From NCBI GenBank assembly GCA_036872755.1, contig JAVHNS010000006.1, positions 248,001 to 312,000 on the forward strand: DNA of 64,000 bases, written 5' to 3'. This document shows, piece by piece, positions 1-11,656 of this stretch. Made by a program: the position numbers and the translations under genes. A model generated the notes under the pieces. That model worked only from the letters and a program-made list of their open reading frames with translations. It did not search any database and was not told the origin of the DNA. Source of the stretch: Orbilia blumenaviensis (Eukaryota; Ascomycota; Orbiliomycetes; Orbiliales; Orbiliaceae). Each line of letters opens with the position of its first letter. Positions within the stretch are counted from its first letter, which is position 1.

Positions 1-2
1 TT

Positions 3-452
3 CTTCGGTATTTTTGTCATTATTTTTCGGATTTTGTGGGGTTTGAGTGGCATTTGGAACGGCCTTTGTGGGGGAAAGGTGGGATGGAGCATTTTGGGTT
101 CGTTGGGTTTTGGAGACTGGGGTTGTTTATTGTTGAGTGTTGGGAGGTGCTTGGGAAGGGGGTGCATCGGAGGGTTAGGAGGCAGAGGGGTGGATGGAGG
201 AGGCTTGGGGGTTATGAGATGGTAGGAGGTAGTAATGGTTGCCCAGCGGGGTGTAGAGAGTGTGAGGCTGATATGTGGGATGAATGTTTGGGAGATGGGT
301 TTAGGAGAGAGAGGCAGGGCAGTGAAGATGATAAAGAGGAGGATACTGAATCTGATGATGATGATGACAATTGGGCTCATGAAGATGAAGAGGGCAATCC
401 TCTACTTCGTTTGCATCGTTTGAGGCATAGGAAGAGTCTTAGTCCTGTTTGA
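3..452 (+). CDS. Possible 3' end of an acidic protein (5' end outside window)
   Basis: The frame is open from the left edge to a TGA at 450-452, so this could be the C-terminal 149 codons of a gene entering from the left. The last 60 residues look protein-like: an acidic Glu/Asp stretch (with a run of five Asp encoded by a GAT/GAC repeat near 352-368) followed by a basic, Leu/Arg-rich tail ending in KSLSPV. The upstream part is Gly/Trp/Arg-rich and could be non-coding or contain an intron. No domain is recognised. The alternative is a chance open frame in G-rich sequence. Confidence 0.3.
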   Translation, partial: LRYFCHYFSDFVGFEWHLERPLWGKGGMEHFGFVGFWRLGLFIVECWEVLGKGVHRRVRRQRGGWRRLGGYEMVGGSNGCPAGCRECEADMWDECLGDGFRRERQGSEDDKEEDTESDDDDDNWAHEDEEGNPLLRLHRLRHRKSLSPV

Positions 453-1633
453 TGCCGTTCTACTTTGCTTTGGATGTACGCGAATGAGGGCAATTATTGA
501 ACAGGTGAGTTCTCGTGTCTCAAGATTTGTTCATTTTGAACAATAGTTCTGATAGACTTTCATATCTAGTCTTCCTTCATATAACAGACCAGGCTTGATT
601 GAACTCCCTCCGGGACACTACATACTTTGGACTTTCTCTATTTCTATTAACCTGCACACTTTTTTAACTACTATTTTCATACTCTGGGATTGATATCGAT
701 AATGCTAGTACCGGAAAATAATGTGACTTTCTACTCGATAGTTACAATACCATTTGGTCTCGGTTTCTATCAACTTGAAACTAAAATGTGTTGTGAACAT
801 GCGTTGACACTGTTGGAAGACTCCCAATCCGGCATATCTTGGCACTCGTATCGAGGCTTGGCATGGCACGTGACAGGGTGTGGGATCTGGATCCTGTCAT
901 CATCGTGCATCAACATCAAATCCAGGCATCATTTCACTGAAACCTGCAACCTCATTTCATTTCTCCTTTCTCTCAAAAAGGCTATTCCAAATCTTGCAGT
1001 TTAATGACCCTCGCTGTCGCGCAGTCACGGGACAGGGCGGACAACGAGGCTCCCCTTTGCGGACCAGGCTTTCGTCATTTGTATTTTAGTTTCTTAGTCA
1101 TTCGTTCGCGGTTGCTATTTCCAGCCGCTGCTTGAAGCTAGTGGAGTCGACCCCCAAGACTCATATACAACACCCACCACTCTAAACAGGGATATCGAAT
1201 TCCCAAGCTGTCAGTGCAGTCATAATCCCAGCAGGTTTGCGCCCGAGCTTAGTCACATCTGACCTCTTCTCTGGTGTGTTATTTGCGTCCGCATTTGCAT
1301 TGCCGGGAATCCCACAGGCCGAGGGCTGGTTCCGCCGCATTGCCTTGCCGGCCTTGCCTTGCTTTACATTGCCTTGCCTTGCATTATTTAATCGATTGAT
1401 TTGGATGTCGTTATTAATTTACTATTTATCCATTGAATCGGATCCTCCTCTTCTTCACCTTCCAACCCTTCTTCCTCCCTCAATTGAACAACGCTATCTA
1501 AAAAGTCAAAGTACCTTAGTTAGCTTTAAGTAAGCAGGCAGTATATACGGGAGATACGCCCTGCTTCTTATCTAATAGTACTTTGGTGCTTCGGAAGCTC
1601 TTAGCTATCACGACCTGGTAAATCAAAAGAACC
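453..1633. other. Intergenic region upstream of FbZ-A, with a TTGCC microsatellite
   Basis: I see no supported gene. Small open frames at 690-1004 and 1237-1533 have no protein-like composition. At about 1338-1385 there is a degenerate TTGCC pentanucleotide repeat. CT-rich stretches at 1440-1480, before the FbZ-A start, are typical of filamentous fungal promoters. Confidence 0.5.
1338..1385. repeat. TTGCC pentanucleotide repeat
   Basis: Six to seven imperfect TTGCC units in the 5' flank of FbZ-A, about 250 bp upstream of its start. Confidence 0.7.
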
Positions 1634-3528
1634 ATGACAACGGAAGTCACACCCCATCAACCGCCCAACGGGCCCTTCAACTTCCAATTCAGCATTCCCC
1701 CGGCCAACAAGCCCAAAAGGACGATCACCAGAGAACCCAGTCTGCTGGATCCTTCCCCCTCATTATCCTCACGTGACTACATTGGCGGCGAAAACGGGAC
1801 CGGCACCGGCAGTTATCAAATAGCCCCAATCCAGCGCCTACCGGCCGAAATCCATACCTTGATCGCAAGCTACCTGCCCCTGCCCTCCATAATAATCCGA
1901 CTGGCCTGGACCTGCCGCCGTCTGTACGCCTCCCTGGGCCCCACAAACCGTCTCCTATGGCACGAACTCCTCTACCGTCGGCGCAAGCAAGAAAACCCAC
2001 GGGCTTCCATCCCACCATTCTCCCCGGAGGAAAACTACTATCAAAAATGTCTGGATATAATGTGCAATCGTACCCCTAAGGGGGGCTGTCAGCGATGTTT
2101 AATATTCGATGAGGGGATGTATGTGGGTCATGGACATGCGGTTCATGGTATTACCGGGGTTAGGTCTACGACGGCTAAGAATGAGGAGAAGTGGTCACAT
2201 CTGGTGGAGATTTATGTTGCGAAGATATACTGTGGAACTTGGTGTTGGGATTGTACGAAGGAGGTTTATGAGTGTATGATCTCCCATTTCCCTCTTCTTT
2301 CAAACCACTTTCTATTTTAGGTAATGATGATGCTAATGATATATGATTGATATGGTGTTTAGCAATCGCGATTGTGAAGCTGGTAACCCCAATCCCCGAA
2401 GTCCCGCCCACCCTCTTCACCGAAATCCGCCAACACCCCTGCGGCCACCGTAAACCGGGCCTGTTCGTCTCCCGTGCCGCCATCGCCGCCGCCATAAAAG
2501 AACAATGTCCCAACGGCGGCTACCACCCTTTCAACATCGACCAACACGCCGAACCGGACATCCGCGAGGCAAAACCCTATGTAATGAACACCATCCTCCG
2601 TCTCTACAAAACAAACTACAAACACCTACATATACTATTCTCGCCTGGAGAGTTGGGTATGAATATCAAGAAGTGTTTGGATATCAAGAAGTTTAATGTG
2701 GCGGTGGCTAGCGCTACTACCATTCAGAATGAGCTTGTAGATGCGGTTTTTGGAGTTGCAAGAAGATATTTGAGTAGTAAAGAGATCGAGGGGGCAGACG
2801 AGGAGGAGATGGAGAAGGAGAGGATTAAATCCTGTGAAAGGTTTTTGATGATGTTCTTCGGATCACCGAACCCCGACGGCGCATGCAAAAATTTCAAGAT
2901 AAGAGTTCCGACGACCAGGTTTTTGGCGTTTATAGGTAAACGATACTGGTTAACGCGGATGGAGGAGATGGGAAGGGACTTGTCAGCTGAACCTAAGGGG
3001 AATAAAATAAAATACTGCGTGGAGGATAAGCCGAGGAAGCGGTGTGGGGTATGTGTGGGGAAATGCAGCACGGGGAATCCTGAGAGCGTCAGGGAGACTT
3101 ACTCGCCGGTTTTGATGGTTTATCATATGATCTCTGAGCATGCCGATTTGATGGGTGAGGAGTGGCCTGAGGTGCCGGATTTGAAGCCTGTTAAAAAGGA
3201 GGTTAAGGAGGCGAAAGCGGTTAGTAAGGTGGAGGGGTTGGGGTACGACGGGGAGGAAGTTGGTGATATACGGTTTTTGTTCGATGCGACTGATGATGTT
3301 GACTTGGCTAGAGAGTGTGATTCGGAGGAGGCGGAAAAAGTTGTGGATGAGGTGGTGGTGCCTCTGCCTGAGGAGCCGGTTCTCGCGGTCAAGGCGGTGG
3401 ATGATAAAGTTGGGTCGGTGGAGACGGCACAAATCGAGAGTACGAATGAGGTATCAATTGACGCGGATATCAAGAATCTGTTCATTTCCTCGGAGAGCAG
3501 CAGCAGCGAGAGCGAGGCGCAACAATAA
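1634..3528 (+). CDS. FbZ-A: F-box protein with two zinc-type motifs (601 aa, 2 exons)
   Basis: Exons are 1634-2273 and 2363-3528. The phase-1 intron has donor GTATGA, a TGCTAAT branch site and a TTTAG acceptor. The start ATG is in good context (ACCATG). After a 65-residue Pro/Ser-rich leader, an F-box lies at about 66-105 (RLPAEIHTLIASYL...). Two CxxC pairs follow (C152/C155 and C204/C207), and the intron falls six codons after C207. Exon 2 has the family motif LYKTNYKHLH and an FG motif (MMFFGSPNP). It ends with a CxxC...HxxxxH motif at C441/C444 and H468/H473, then a long acidic, Ser-rich tail. An F-box implies Skp1 binding in an SCF ubiquitin ligase; the substrate is unknown. It is the longest-tailed of the six paralogues here and the only one on the plus strand. 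Confidence 0.85.
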
Positions 3529-5079
3529 GCTATTACGATCACTTCAAAAAAAAAACTAACCAATTGCATTCCACAACCGGCGTTCCTCTCTCTTTCGGAT
3601 TGGCTTTATATTCTTCCTTATTTTAGCGACGTTTCTACAGTTTCTTGTATCTATCTTTTATTTCTCTCCAACTTTTTAGGGAAGCTTACTTCTAGATTCG
3701 CAAGCGTTATAGCTTCTAGGTTTCGCTATGGCAGTGTGTTTACCACCGCTGGTTTGATATCATTTTTTACTTGCATACATACATACATATTAATGCAGGG
3801 GCGTTTACTGTCAATATTTTATTCTTGTCCTTACAGAATCTCTCATATATATTCTAATTTAGCCGTCATGAAGATAGCAACTAGCAGAATTTTTTACATT
3901 TGAAACTTGGATTAACCAGCGGGTACGAACTATATTATCACACTGCGTGACCATGTACCGACTTCGGTCCATAGTACTCCGACTGATACGTATATACCTA
4001 CTTCCCCCACGAGATCCCAAGAATCGGAACTATACAAGCCCTATATGCAACAAGCCGCGTATTCGCGAAGAGGCCCAGAACGCTTTTAACCACGAAACTA
4101 ATAATTAACAGACATTTAGCGTTGACCTTGAGCATGGGTGGCTCACTTCTGAGTCCCCCTCAAAATTGAGAACTTGGGACTAATATCGATTTAGTATATT
4201 CGATACCTCCCATATGTAAGATCTTTACAAAATGTGAGTTCAAGGATTTGTAGGTATCTCTGACAGTATATATATAGCCAAGAGAAACGAAACTGACTCG
4301 AATTCGAGACTACATCTGTAGACTGATATATATGCATATATCTGTAAATACATAAGCTTGCAAGAGCCTCTCTCTTTAAGTTTAACATGATGGTGATTTG
4401 ATTTTATAAACCGGAGACTGCAAAAGTTCGACTCCACGTGGGAGTTCATATAAATGTCAAAACCAGATACTATCGCTTGCTGTAAAGACGGGACGTAACC
4501 GATTCCAACCCGCGAGGACGGATGTCAGAATATTCATATATAGCACAACAATACTCATCCACGCCCGAGAACCCGCATCTGCCGCAAATATCGTCCACCA
4601 TAAGCATACCCACAAAATTATATCCGTGATATAACATTCTTTAAATCTCGTCTTTGTATAGAATTGTATCCCATCTCGCCATCCACATTTTATATATACT
4701 CAATCCCGTCCTAAACCTCATCCCCACGCCCAATCAAGCAAATCCGGACCTCTATATAATCCTTCCTTCCTGTTCTCTTCTCTTATCATATAGTACAACC
4801 ATTCACATAGCTACATAGAAAGTAATGCCCCAAAAGCCCCGCCCGCCACGTCCAAATCCGAACCCGAACCCACCGCTCCCAGGAGTCCCCCCCGCAGCCA
4901 GATACCTTCAGAACGCAAACCCGTGCACCATCTGATCGTTATACAACGAAAGCCCTCCTGTAGTTGTAACCAGCAAAAAACAAATTCTAAAGTCTAATTA
5001 ACCCCCCCCCTTCTCCCTCTCTCTCTCACGCTAACAGTCCATACTCCTTTCAAATCCTCTAAACCTAATCTTGGTCATA
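3529..5079. other. Intergenic region, no gene seen
   Basis: AT-rich spacer with short tandem motifs such as a CATA repeat near 3774-3790. Short frames at 4191-4449 look random. CT-rich sequence (about 5005-5035) precedes the small ORF at 5080. Confidence 0.5.
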
Positions 5080-5304
5080 ATGCCGCCGCCACCTCCGCTA
5101 CCGCCGCCACTAGCGCTGTTAGCGATCGCTATCGTCCTAGTATCGTTTATTCCCGAGTTAAGAGATGCGGTTGTTGCAATTTTTTTCGGGTGGTTGTTTC
5201 GGGGCGTTAATGCCCAGAATGTTACCGGACCCCCTGGTAGTGGTATTATGGGAGAAATTGTAGGTTTGGGTGATAACGATACGATAGTGGGAGAACTAGA
5301 ATAG
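5080..5304 (+). CDS. Possible small membrane protein (74 aa)
   Basis: The ATG at 5080 is preceded by CT-rich sequence. The product begins with a proline run (MPPPPPLPPP) followed by two hydrophobic segments at about residues 11-27 and 32-45, so it could be a small membrane or secreted peptide. No family is recognised. The frame ends with TAG at 5302-5304, and the very next codon in the same frame is ATG (5305), opening a further 71 codons to 5520. The second part ends in a hydrophobic tail (FFFSLLLILLLSFVV). Whether this is two units, a read-through pair or chance cannot be decided here. Confidence 0.3.
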   Translation: MPPPPPLPPPLALLAIAIVLVSFIPELRDAVVAIFFGWLFRGVNAQNVTGPPGSGIMGEIVGLGDNDTIVGELE

Positions 5305-5520
5305 ATGAGGGGAAGCTTAAGAAACGGTGGATACAGAAATCTTCGGAGTATGTTTGGGGATTTTGATGTTCCCGTTGCTTACCACGTTGATACTCGCGAT
5401 TTTCGTCGGGATGGTTTATTTTGGTCCCCAGGAAGCCTGTTTGTCGGGCTAAGAGTGACTGAGTATTTCCCGTTTTTTTTTTCTCTTCTTCTTATTCTTC
5501 TTCTGTCTTTCGTAGTGTAG

Positions 5521-6013
5521 TTCATTGGTTTTGTTTTGTTTTGCTTTTGAGGATAAAAAAGGATAGTTCATTAGGCAAGTTGCATGGCGTTATTTTGTTA
5601 GATTTAGTTAGGTAGTTCGATAGGAATGTTAAAATGGAGGCCTGGTTGGGTCTCCATGATCTTCTAAGCGGGCTTTGATACATGTGTGTACAGATAGAGG
5701 TATGTCATTCGGCCTAGTCTCGTAGTAGTATACGACACTTCGTTGGCAAGGCGTGAAGTAATGCAAGTAGTCCGACGATTTGCTATTCTAGATGCAGCTA
5801 GTGAAGTGGACAGTAATAAAAAAGCCCCATAATAATAACAATAACCATAATAACCATAACGAAAAGTAAATGCACGAGTGTTCAGATGCAGAGTGGAGAG
5901 GGGTGGGGACTTCATACCCCCCAGAAGCAGCAGTAATTCTATAAGCTAGTATACAAGATATATAAAACACAAAGAAAGACATGGAGAGGGAGAAAAGGAG
6001 AAGGAGTGGAGGA
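5521..6013. other. Spacer 3' of FbZ-B
   Basis: No gene seen. It contains an AATAAC/ATAACC-rich simple stretch at about 5826-5865 and probably the 3' UTR of FbZ-B. Confidence 0.4.
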
Positions 6014-8297
6014 TCAGCAGGGTATCCACTCCCACCGATCCTCCATCCTCTCCGGATGCCTGTGCCAAACGTGGACCACCAGGCCCACCGTATTCCCAAC
6101 CCTCGTCCCCCTCCTGCCCTCCTCACCCTCCTCCCTGCTGCAGAAAGGACACACCCTAGGGGTGTTCCTGTGATCCTTCCTCCCGTCCTGGGGCATACAC
6201 TTATACCCCCTCTTCATCAACCACTCCTCCACCCAATACCTCACCAACCCTGTGATCTTCCCGCTGCCCCGTCCCAGAATCTTCTGGTGCGGCCGGAGGA
6301 GTGTCCCGCAGCGTGGGCCGGATCTTAGGAGTTCATCGACCAGAAGCTGTCTGGCCGAGTTCCTGACCGCCTCTTCCCTCACCCCCCTCTCAAGCTCCCT
6401 CCCTTCCATCCACACCTCCAACACCCTCTCCAACCCTTCCGCCAACACAAGCTTTGGCAGTCGCTTGTAGTTCTCGACTACCTTAGCGACTGTGTAAAAG
6501 TCCGGGGCGAGCCAGGGACGTAGCTCCCACAGCAGGGTTTTGTAGAGGTATGTTTGGAACCTCACTGGGTTTTTAAGCCAGTGGAGGTTCTGAAAGTTGG
6601 CGGCGTATTCTTTGGTTAGGATTGTGATTGTGGTTGAGACGCCTTCCTTTCGCTGGTTGGCGAAAAGGATTTGTTTGTCGTAGCGGGATTCGTAGGTGGT
6701 TTTTATCGTGGCTGCCTCTGCCACGTCCGCCGCCACTGCCGCTGCTGATGCGGAGGGGTCGGCGGAGTCGGAGGGGGTGTCGATGGAATCCATCGCCAGT
6801 GGTGGCGAGGATGGTGATGGTGATGGGATGGAGGAATTGGAATAGGGGGGGAAGCTGGGACAGTAGCTGGTCTCGTAGGCCAGCAGTGGGGGGTAATACC
6901 CAGACGACATGTTGGGAGATAGAGGTGACGGAGATGTTGATGGTAGCGGTGATGATGGTGATGGTGAACGAGAAGAAAGAGAAGGGGGAGAAGAAGGGGG
7001 AGAAGAAACCATCGTGGAGGCGGTGACAATATCAGTGAGAAGAGGCAGTGAGAATTTTGGTGTCTGCGGGTTTTTGATAGCAGCTTCAAGGTCACTGTTT
7101 CTGATACAACCCATTTGTCTGTTTGCATCCCCTCGCCACCGCCATCTTCCGATGACGACACCGACGGTTGGATTGTGCGCTGCAGCGAGACGCAGGTCGT
7201 CGAAGGGGCTTCCGTAATCCCAAGTGATGATGTCGTTGACATTGAAGCTTAGACCGGGGTGGGTGTCTTCCAGCTGCCATAATTCTGTTCATTCCCAAAG
7301 CAAAAATTAGCACCGCACTTCCATACATAAACTGAGATTCTATTCTTCACTCAAAAGAAGAACAAAAAAAGAATGATAAAAGGGAAGAAGGGGGTGATTA
7401 CTTACCAGTAAAGTCGCGCACCGCGCACCGCTTACACACTTTCTTATAGAATATGCCTCCACGGTAAGCGCGATACCCGCTGAATATGCTGTGCCGATAC
7501 TCCCCTCCTGTCCCAACGGGCCCAAAATCCTCCAAACAAATCCCACAACCATTACTCCTCCCCGATAAAATATCAGTCACCATAGAATAGTAATCCACAC
7601 TACCATTATAACTCCCATAACGGCGTGGGTTATTCTCCACCATTTGACGATACCACATATATTCTCTGCTTGTTCTACTTCTGGGGATCTTTTCAAGGGG
7701 CAGGTTTTGAAGGGTTAGGAAGTGGTAGTAGAGATATTGCGAAGAGTAGGGGCTGAGGCTGTTGTACAATCTACGGCTGGTTTTGCGAAGGGCCAGGACA
7801 TCGAGGACCGTGGGGAGCTGTTTGGCGATTTGAGATAGGATTTCCTGGGGGATCGTTGCGAGTGAGGCGGCCGCCACAGCTACCACTCGTCGTCGTCGGC
7901 TGTTTGCACTTCCATTTTCACTTCCACTTGCATTATTTCCGTTTCCACTGGCAGTTGTGATTGCGATTGCAATTATTTTTGCATTTGCGGTTGAATCCGG
8001 CGTAAGTCGCGCATGTGCCGCTGTAGAAGATTTCGGACTTTCTCCTCCACTTTCGGAGCCGAGCTCCAACTGCAAATCCGGATCCGAAGTCAAATTCTTT
8101 TTATTACCGTCTTTCTTCTGAGTCGTATTCGTATTATTCTTCTTCTTGGACTCCACAGCAAGTCGACTCTGTCGAAACTGTTCGCGGACGTACTGCTGCA
8201 GAAGCGTTTGATTGGGACCCAACAGGTTTGAAGAATTCCGGTCCGATGGACGACTGCGACTGTCCGCCGCCATATTGTGTGTGGATATTTGGGACAT
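6014..8297 (-). CDS. FbZ-B: F-box protein with two zinc-type motifs (720 aa, 2 exons)
   Basis: Exons are 8297-7406 and 7284-6014. The phase-1 intron has donor GTAAGT and acceptor AACAG. The long disordered N-terminus is rich in Asn, Ser and Lys. The F-box-like segment is at about 146-183 (LATIPQEILSQIAKQL...). CxxC pairs are C251/C254 and C288/C291, with the intron six codons after C291. The start of exon 2 (WQLEDTHPGLSFNVND) has no ATG of its own, so the true exon reaches upstream of the ATG at 7114. The middle of exon 2 is a Ser/Pro-rich spacer. The C-terminus carries CxxC...HxxxxH at C676/C679 and H702/H707 (VHVWHRHPER). It is the longest member, with both low-complexity insertions apparently expanded. 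The role is presumably substrate recognition in an SCF ligase (inferred). Confidence 0.85.
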
Positions 8298-10159
8298 CTT
8301 TGAATATTTGATGCAGGGTCCGGATGATATGATATGATGCAGGCAGGGGGGAAGGACTTAAACTCAAGCAGCTCCTACTGACTTAACTTAACTTAACTTG
8401 ACTTAACTTAGTTTAGCTTAGTTCAGCTTAAGTTAGTCCAAGTTAGCTCGATTAAGCTTAGATTGGTGGGCGAATCTTGGATCTTAAGATGGGGATGGAT
8501 AAAAGACAGAGTGAGAAGGAGAATAAATCTCTAGATGAAGTCTAGGAGAACAGAACAATCGAGGATCGGATGATGAACAGGGCGAAAATGCAAGTGCGAT
8601 CGGTGAGCAAGTGAGCAAAAATGATATTGGTGCTGATGGTGATTATTATGATGATGGGGAGGATGATGATGGTGATGATGAAGGAAGATGGAGGATGGAA
8701 AGGCTACGAGTCTATTTCCATAATATTATTATTACTAACGCCCGGACGCTTGAACGTTTGAGGGTTTAAACGTTGTTGGAGCGTACGTGAAGCCTAAAAG
8801 TATATTGCGGACGGTGCGTATCCAGGGCAGCAGTGGGTATTGGTCGGGGCGGCTGACTTCCAGTCTGCAGATAGATACCTAGGTACCTAGTCAACGGCTG
8901 CTGGCTGCTGTTGTTGCATTTTGTAGGTCGGTGACTCTTACCGACTCGACCTCTTCCTCACTTAGCTTATATTATTAGCTGTTAGCTAGGTTAGGTATTT
9001 AGCTATCACATGGGCACTTCATTAGCTACTCGCTTACTCGATGGCTATTAGGAACGAACGACTCATGATCGGTCCGGTCTCCGAATTCAATTCAATTTTG
9101 CCTCCCGCCTTCCCGGGCCAGTCCCGAGCCGGCGTGGCCATGCGTTGTCCGATGTTACACGTAATATAAACCGCATTCATCGTAATGACTTCCCTCTCAT
9201 CCTTCCTACTATCCCGTTGCTCCGATATCTGAATATCTACTTAGTTTGACTAAATATCTTCTATCTCAATTTCGTCGGATTTGCCAAAAAAAAAAAAAAA
9301 GCGATCCGTTGGTGTTGTTGTTGACTGTAATTATGTTGTCCGTCTCGATCAGCTAGTAGTAGTACCTTCTGGAATAAATTCGAGAATACGTATATGACAT
9401 AATAATTTCTGCTGGATACCCCGCGGTGCCGCTCCGGTCCGGGTCCGCGGACATTTGAGTATACCGGACAATATACGTAACTCTATAGTTTCGGTTGAGT
9501 AAGTGTTTGGTAACACGTTTGTATATTAGAAGCATCGACCAAAAAGCTGGCTAGCTAGGTGCTTTGCTGGTAGACATTATCATTATGAAGATAAAAAATA
9601 AAAGATAGAAAACAAAAGAAAGAAAGAATACAGTAATAATAATAAATAATAATAACCCAAAGAAGAAGAAGAAGCAAAAGGGGACCAATTTCAGTGCGCA
9701 CCCAAGAAGCAGCAAATTGGCAGTTACATAAATATCACGTAACACAATCCCGATAACCCTTAGGTATGCCCTATCATTCCATTCCATGCCATGCCATACC
9801 ATGCAGTCGCTTAATAACCACATACTAATATTGTAAACAGAGGAAAAAACTAGTCACTGTCCCAGTAAAACAAAGTATCTGTAATCAAAAAGCGAAGAAA
9901 AATACCACCTGAATCCATCCACCGTGATATTTTTCGTGTAGATCCTTTCGTGAGCGCGTGGAAGCTCGGCCACACCCAGTCGTCATATACATATATATAT
10001 ATATATGTATATATGTATACACACGTATGACATTTTTAGCCCGGTTCGAGGCTCCGACCGCGGGCGCTGCTAGTTGTAATACTGCATCGACCAGTTGAGC
10101 GAGCATATCTCGGTGTCCGGCTTCGTATTCTAGGATAATCCAGCACCCCAAGTCAGACA
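8298..10159. other. Intergenic region between FbZ-B and FbZ-C
   Basis: No convincing gene. It holds a degenerate ACTTA pentanucleotide repeat (about 8381-8465), a GAT/GGTGAT-rich stretch (8630-8695), an A15 tract near 9286-9300, AAT/AAG-rich simple sequence (9590-9680) and a TA repeat near 9985-10020. An open frame at 9885-10160 (minus) contains protein-like residues (LEYEAGHRDMLAQLV) before running into the TA repeat. It could be a decayed or alternative 3' exon of FbZ-C. Confidence 0.5.
8381..8465. repeat. Degenerate ACTTA pentanucleotide microsatellite
   Basis: Repeated ACTTA/GCTTA units decay progressively from 8381 to about 8465, in the 5' flank of FbZ-B (about 85-170 bp upstream of its start codon). 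It could lie in the 5' UTR or core promoter. Confidence 0.7.
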
Positions 10160-11656
10160 CTATACACTCACATAAACAGTAACACGAATATCAACCCTGA
10201 TATTATGACAAGGAATACAAACCTCCTTCATCAGCGTCCTAAACCCCGGTCCGATATCAAAAAGCATATCCCCCCACCGACTGATCTCCAACCCACTCGA
10301 CCTGCGCGCATACGACCTCAGCAAGATCTGCCTCACCGGATCTCTCATATGCCTCCCATCATCAACCACGTCTCCGGTCGCATCCCTCTCTCCATCTTTG
10401 TCACTCGGCAGCTCAAACACTTCTCTGGCCCACCACTCTGCAAATTCTTCAACACTGGTCTGCTCGTGGTATTTGCCGTATATATCTTCGTACGCTTCAA
10501 CCATGAACTGCCATACGTACAGTCTTTCCTCGTTTCTGGTCCTTTGACACATTTCATCCAGTCGTTTGTTTCTATTTTCTATCCTCGTAAAAACGGAGGA
10601 GGGGTCGTTCGTATCTGAATAATTGTCTGTATCGAAATCTTCATCTGTTGCTGCCGATTCTATTAAAGCCCTTGCGTCGGATTTGGGGATTATATAGATT
10701 GGGGTTTGGTCGCTTATAAATACCGATATGGCAGTGGCAGCACGCGCAGGAGTAGTATTTGCACCTCTGGTAGTAGGGATGAGTACCTTTGTGGATGTTG
10801 CTCGTTGAATATACTGCGCCGAAAGGGCTTGACACACTATCCAGTCTGGCGGACGGAGTATTGGCGGATTTATAATCCCGTCCCAGAACTTATCCTGCAT
10901 GGCGTCGAAGGTCGTTATATCTATCTCATCCCACCACAATTAGCCTCTTCGCCCCTACTTATCTAGTGCATATTCAGATAAGGTAAGGTAAGGTAAGGTA
11001 AGGTAAAGGTAAGGGTAAGGTGAGTAGATACCATAAAACCTATCATCCAAACAATCATCACACCAAACCCCCATAAAAACCGGCCGAAGCCCTTCCCCTT
11101 CCCCCGCTAGCCCTCTCCCCACAGCAACTTTCCTCAAACAATCCACCACTCTAACCCTCTCCGCGCACAAACACTCTTGACATCTCATCCTCATCCCCCT
11201 TCTTATCCTCATCACTCTTTCATAATACGCTCTTTTTGGAAAATACCTTTCATACCCACCACCACCACCATCACTATTGGTAACATGATATTTCATTACA
11301 TTTGAAGGAGGAGCAGAACGTTTCAAAAGCCGATACCACACCTGATTACTAGACTTCAGCCTCTCGCGTAGTAAAGGGTGTGTATTCATGAACGCTATCG
11401 TATCACTGACGGATTTCAAACACAGCGCGATCTTTAGGTGGAGTTCGTAGGGAAGGCGGAGGAGGTTTGCATGTGGATTATTACCCCCCGGTCTGTTCCC
11501 CGATGTTAATATTCCCGCTGTAGGTGAAGATTGTGGCGGAGGGTCGGGCGGATTTGAGAAAGTGACCGGTGTGGGATCATATGGTGGTGGGTGTTTATAG
11601 CTATGCGGGGACCGGGGCGGTGGTGCGCGTCGGTATTGCAGGGGTGATGAAAGCAT
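10160..11656 (-). CDS. FbZ-C: F-box family member with an incomplete C-terminal zinc motif (461 aa, 2 exons)
   Basis: Exons are 11656-11032 and 10920-10160. The phase-1 intron has donor GTATCT, branch GCTAAT and acceptor GATAG, and its pyrimidine tract is a CTTAC microsatellite. The Pro-rich leader is followed by an F-box-like segment at about 65-100 (LLRLPYELHLKIALCL). CxxC pairs are C159/C162 and C199/C202, with the intron six codons after C202. Exon 2 is acidic in the middle. Near the C-terminus CIPC (C443/C446) occupies the place where paralogues have the first half of the CxxC...HxxxxH motif, but the stop follows 15 residues later. A GTGAGT donor just before the stop could join a further exon near 10120, but none of the joins I tried restores a convincing His pair, so the 3' end is uncertain. 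Confidence 0.75.
10977..11016. repeat. GGTAA/CTTAC microsatellite inside the FbZ-C intron
   Basis: About seven tandem AGGTA units on the plus strand (TTACC/CTTAC on the gene strand) form the pyrimidine-rich middle of the FbZ-C intron. Length changes here would alter intron length without touching coding sequence. Confidence 0.8.

Noticed and set aside
690..1004. 104-codon plus-strand frame
   Set aside because: No domain, no conserved composition, no splice or promoter context.
10035..10075. GGTTCGAG sequence resembling a tRNA T arm
   Set aside because: The stem does not pair and there is no anticodon arm or A box.
9885..10160. Candidate third exon of FbZ-C
   Set aside because: Contains GHRDMLAQLV-like residues but then translates a TA microsatellite. 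None of the tested joins restores the His pair, so it was kept only as an uncertainty.
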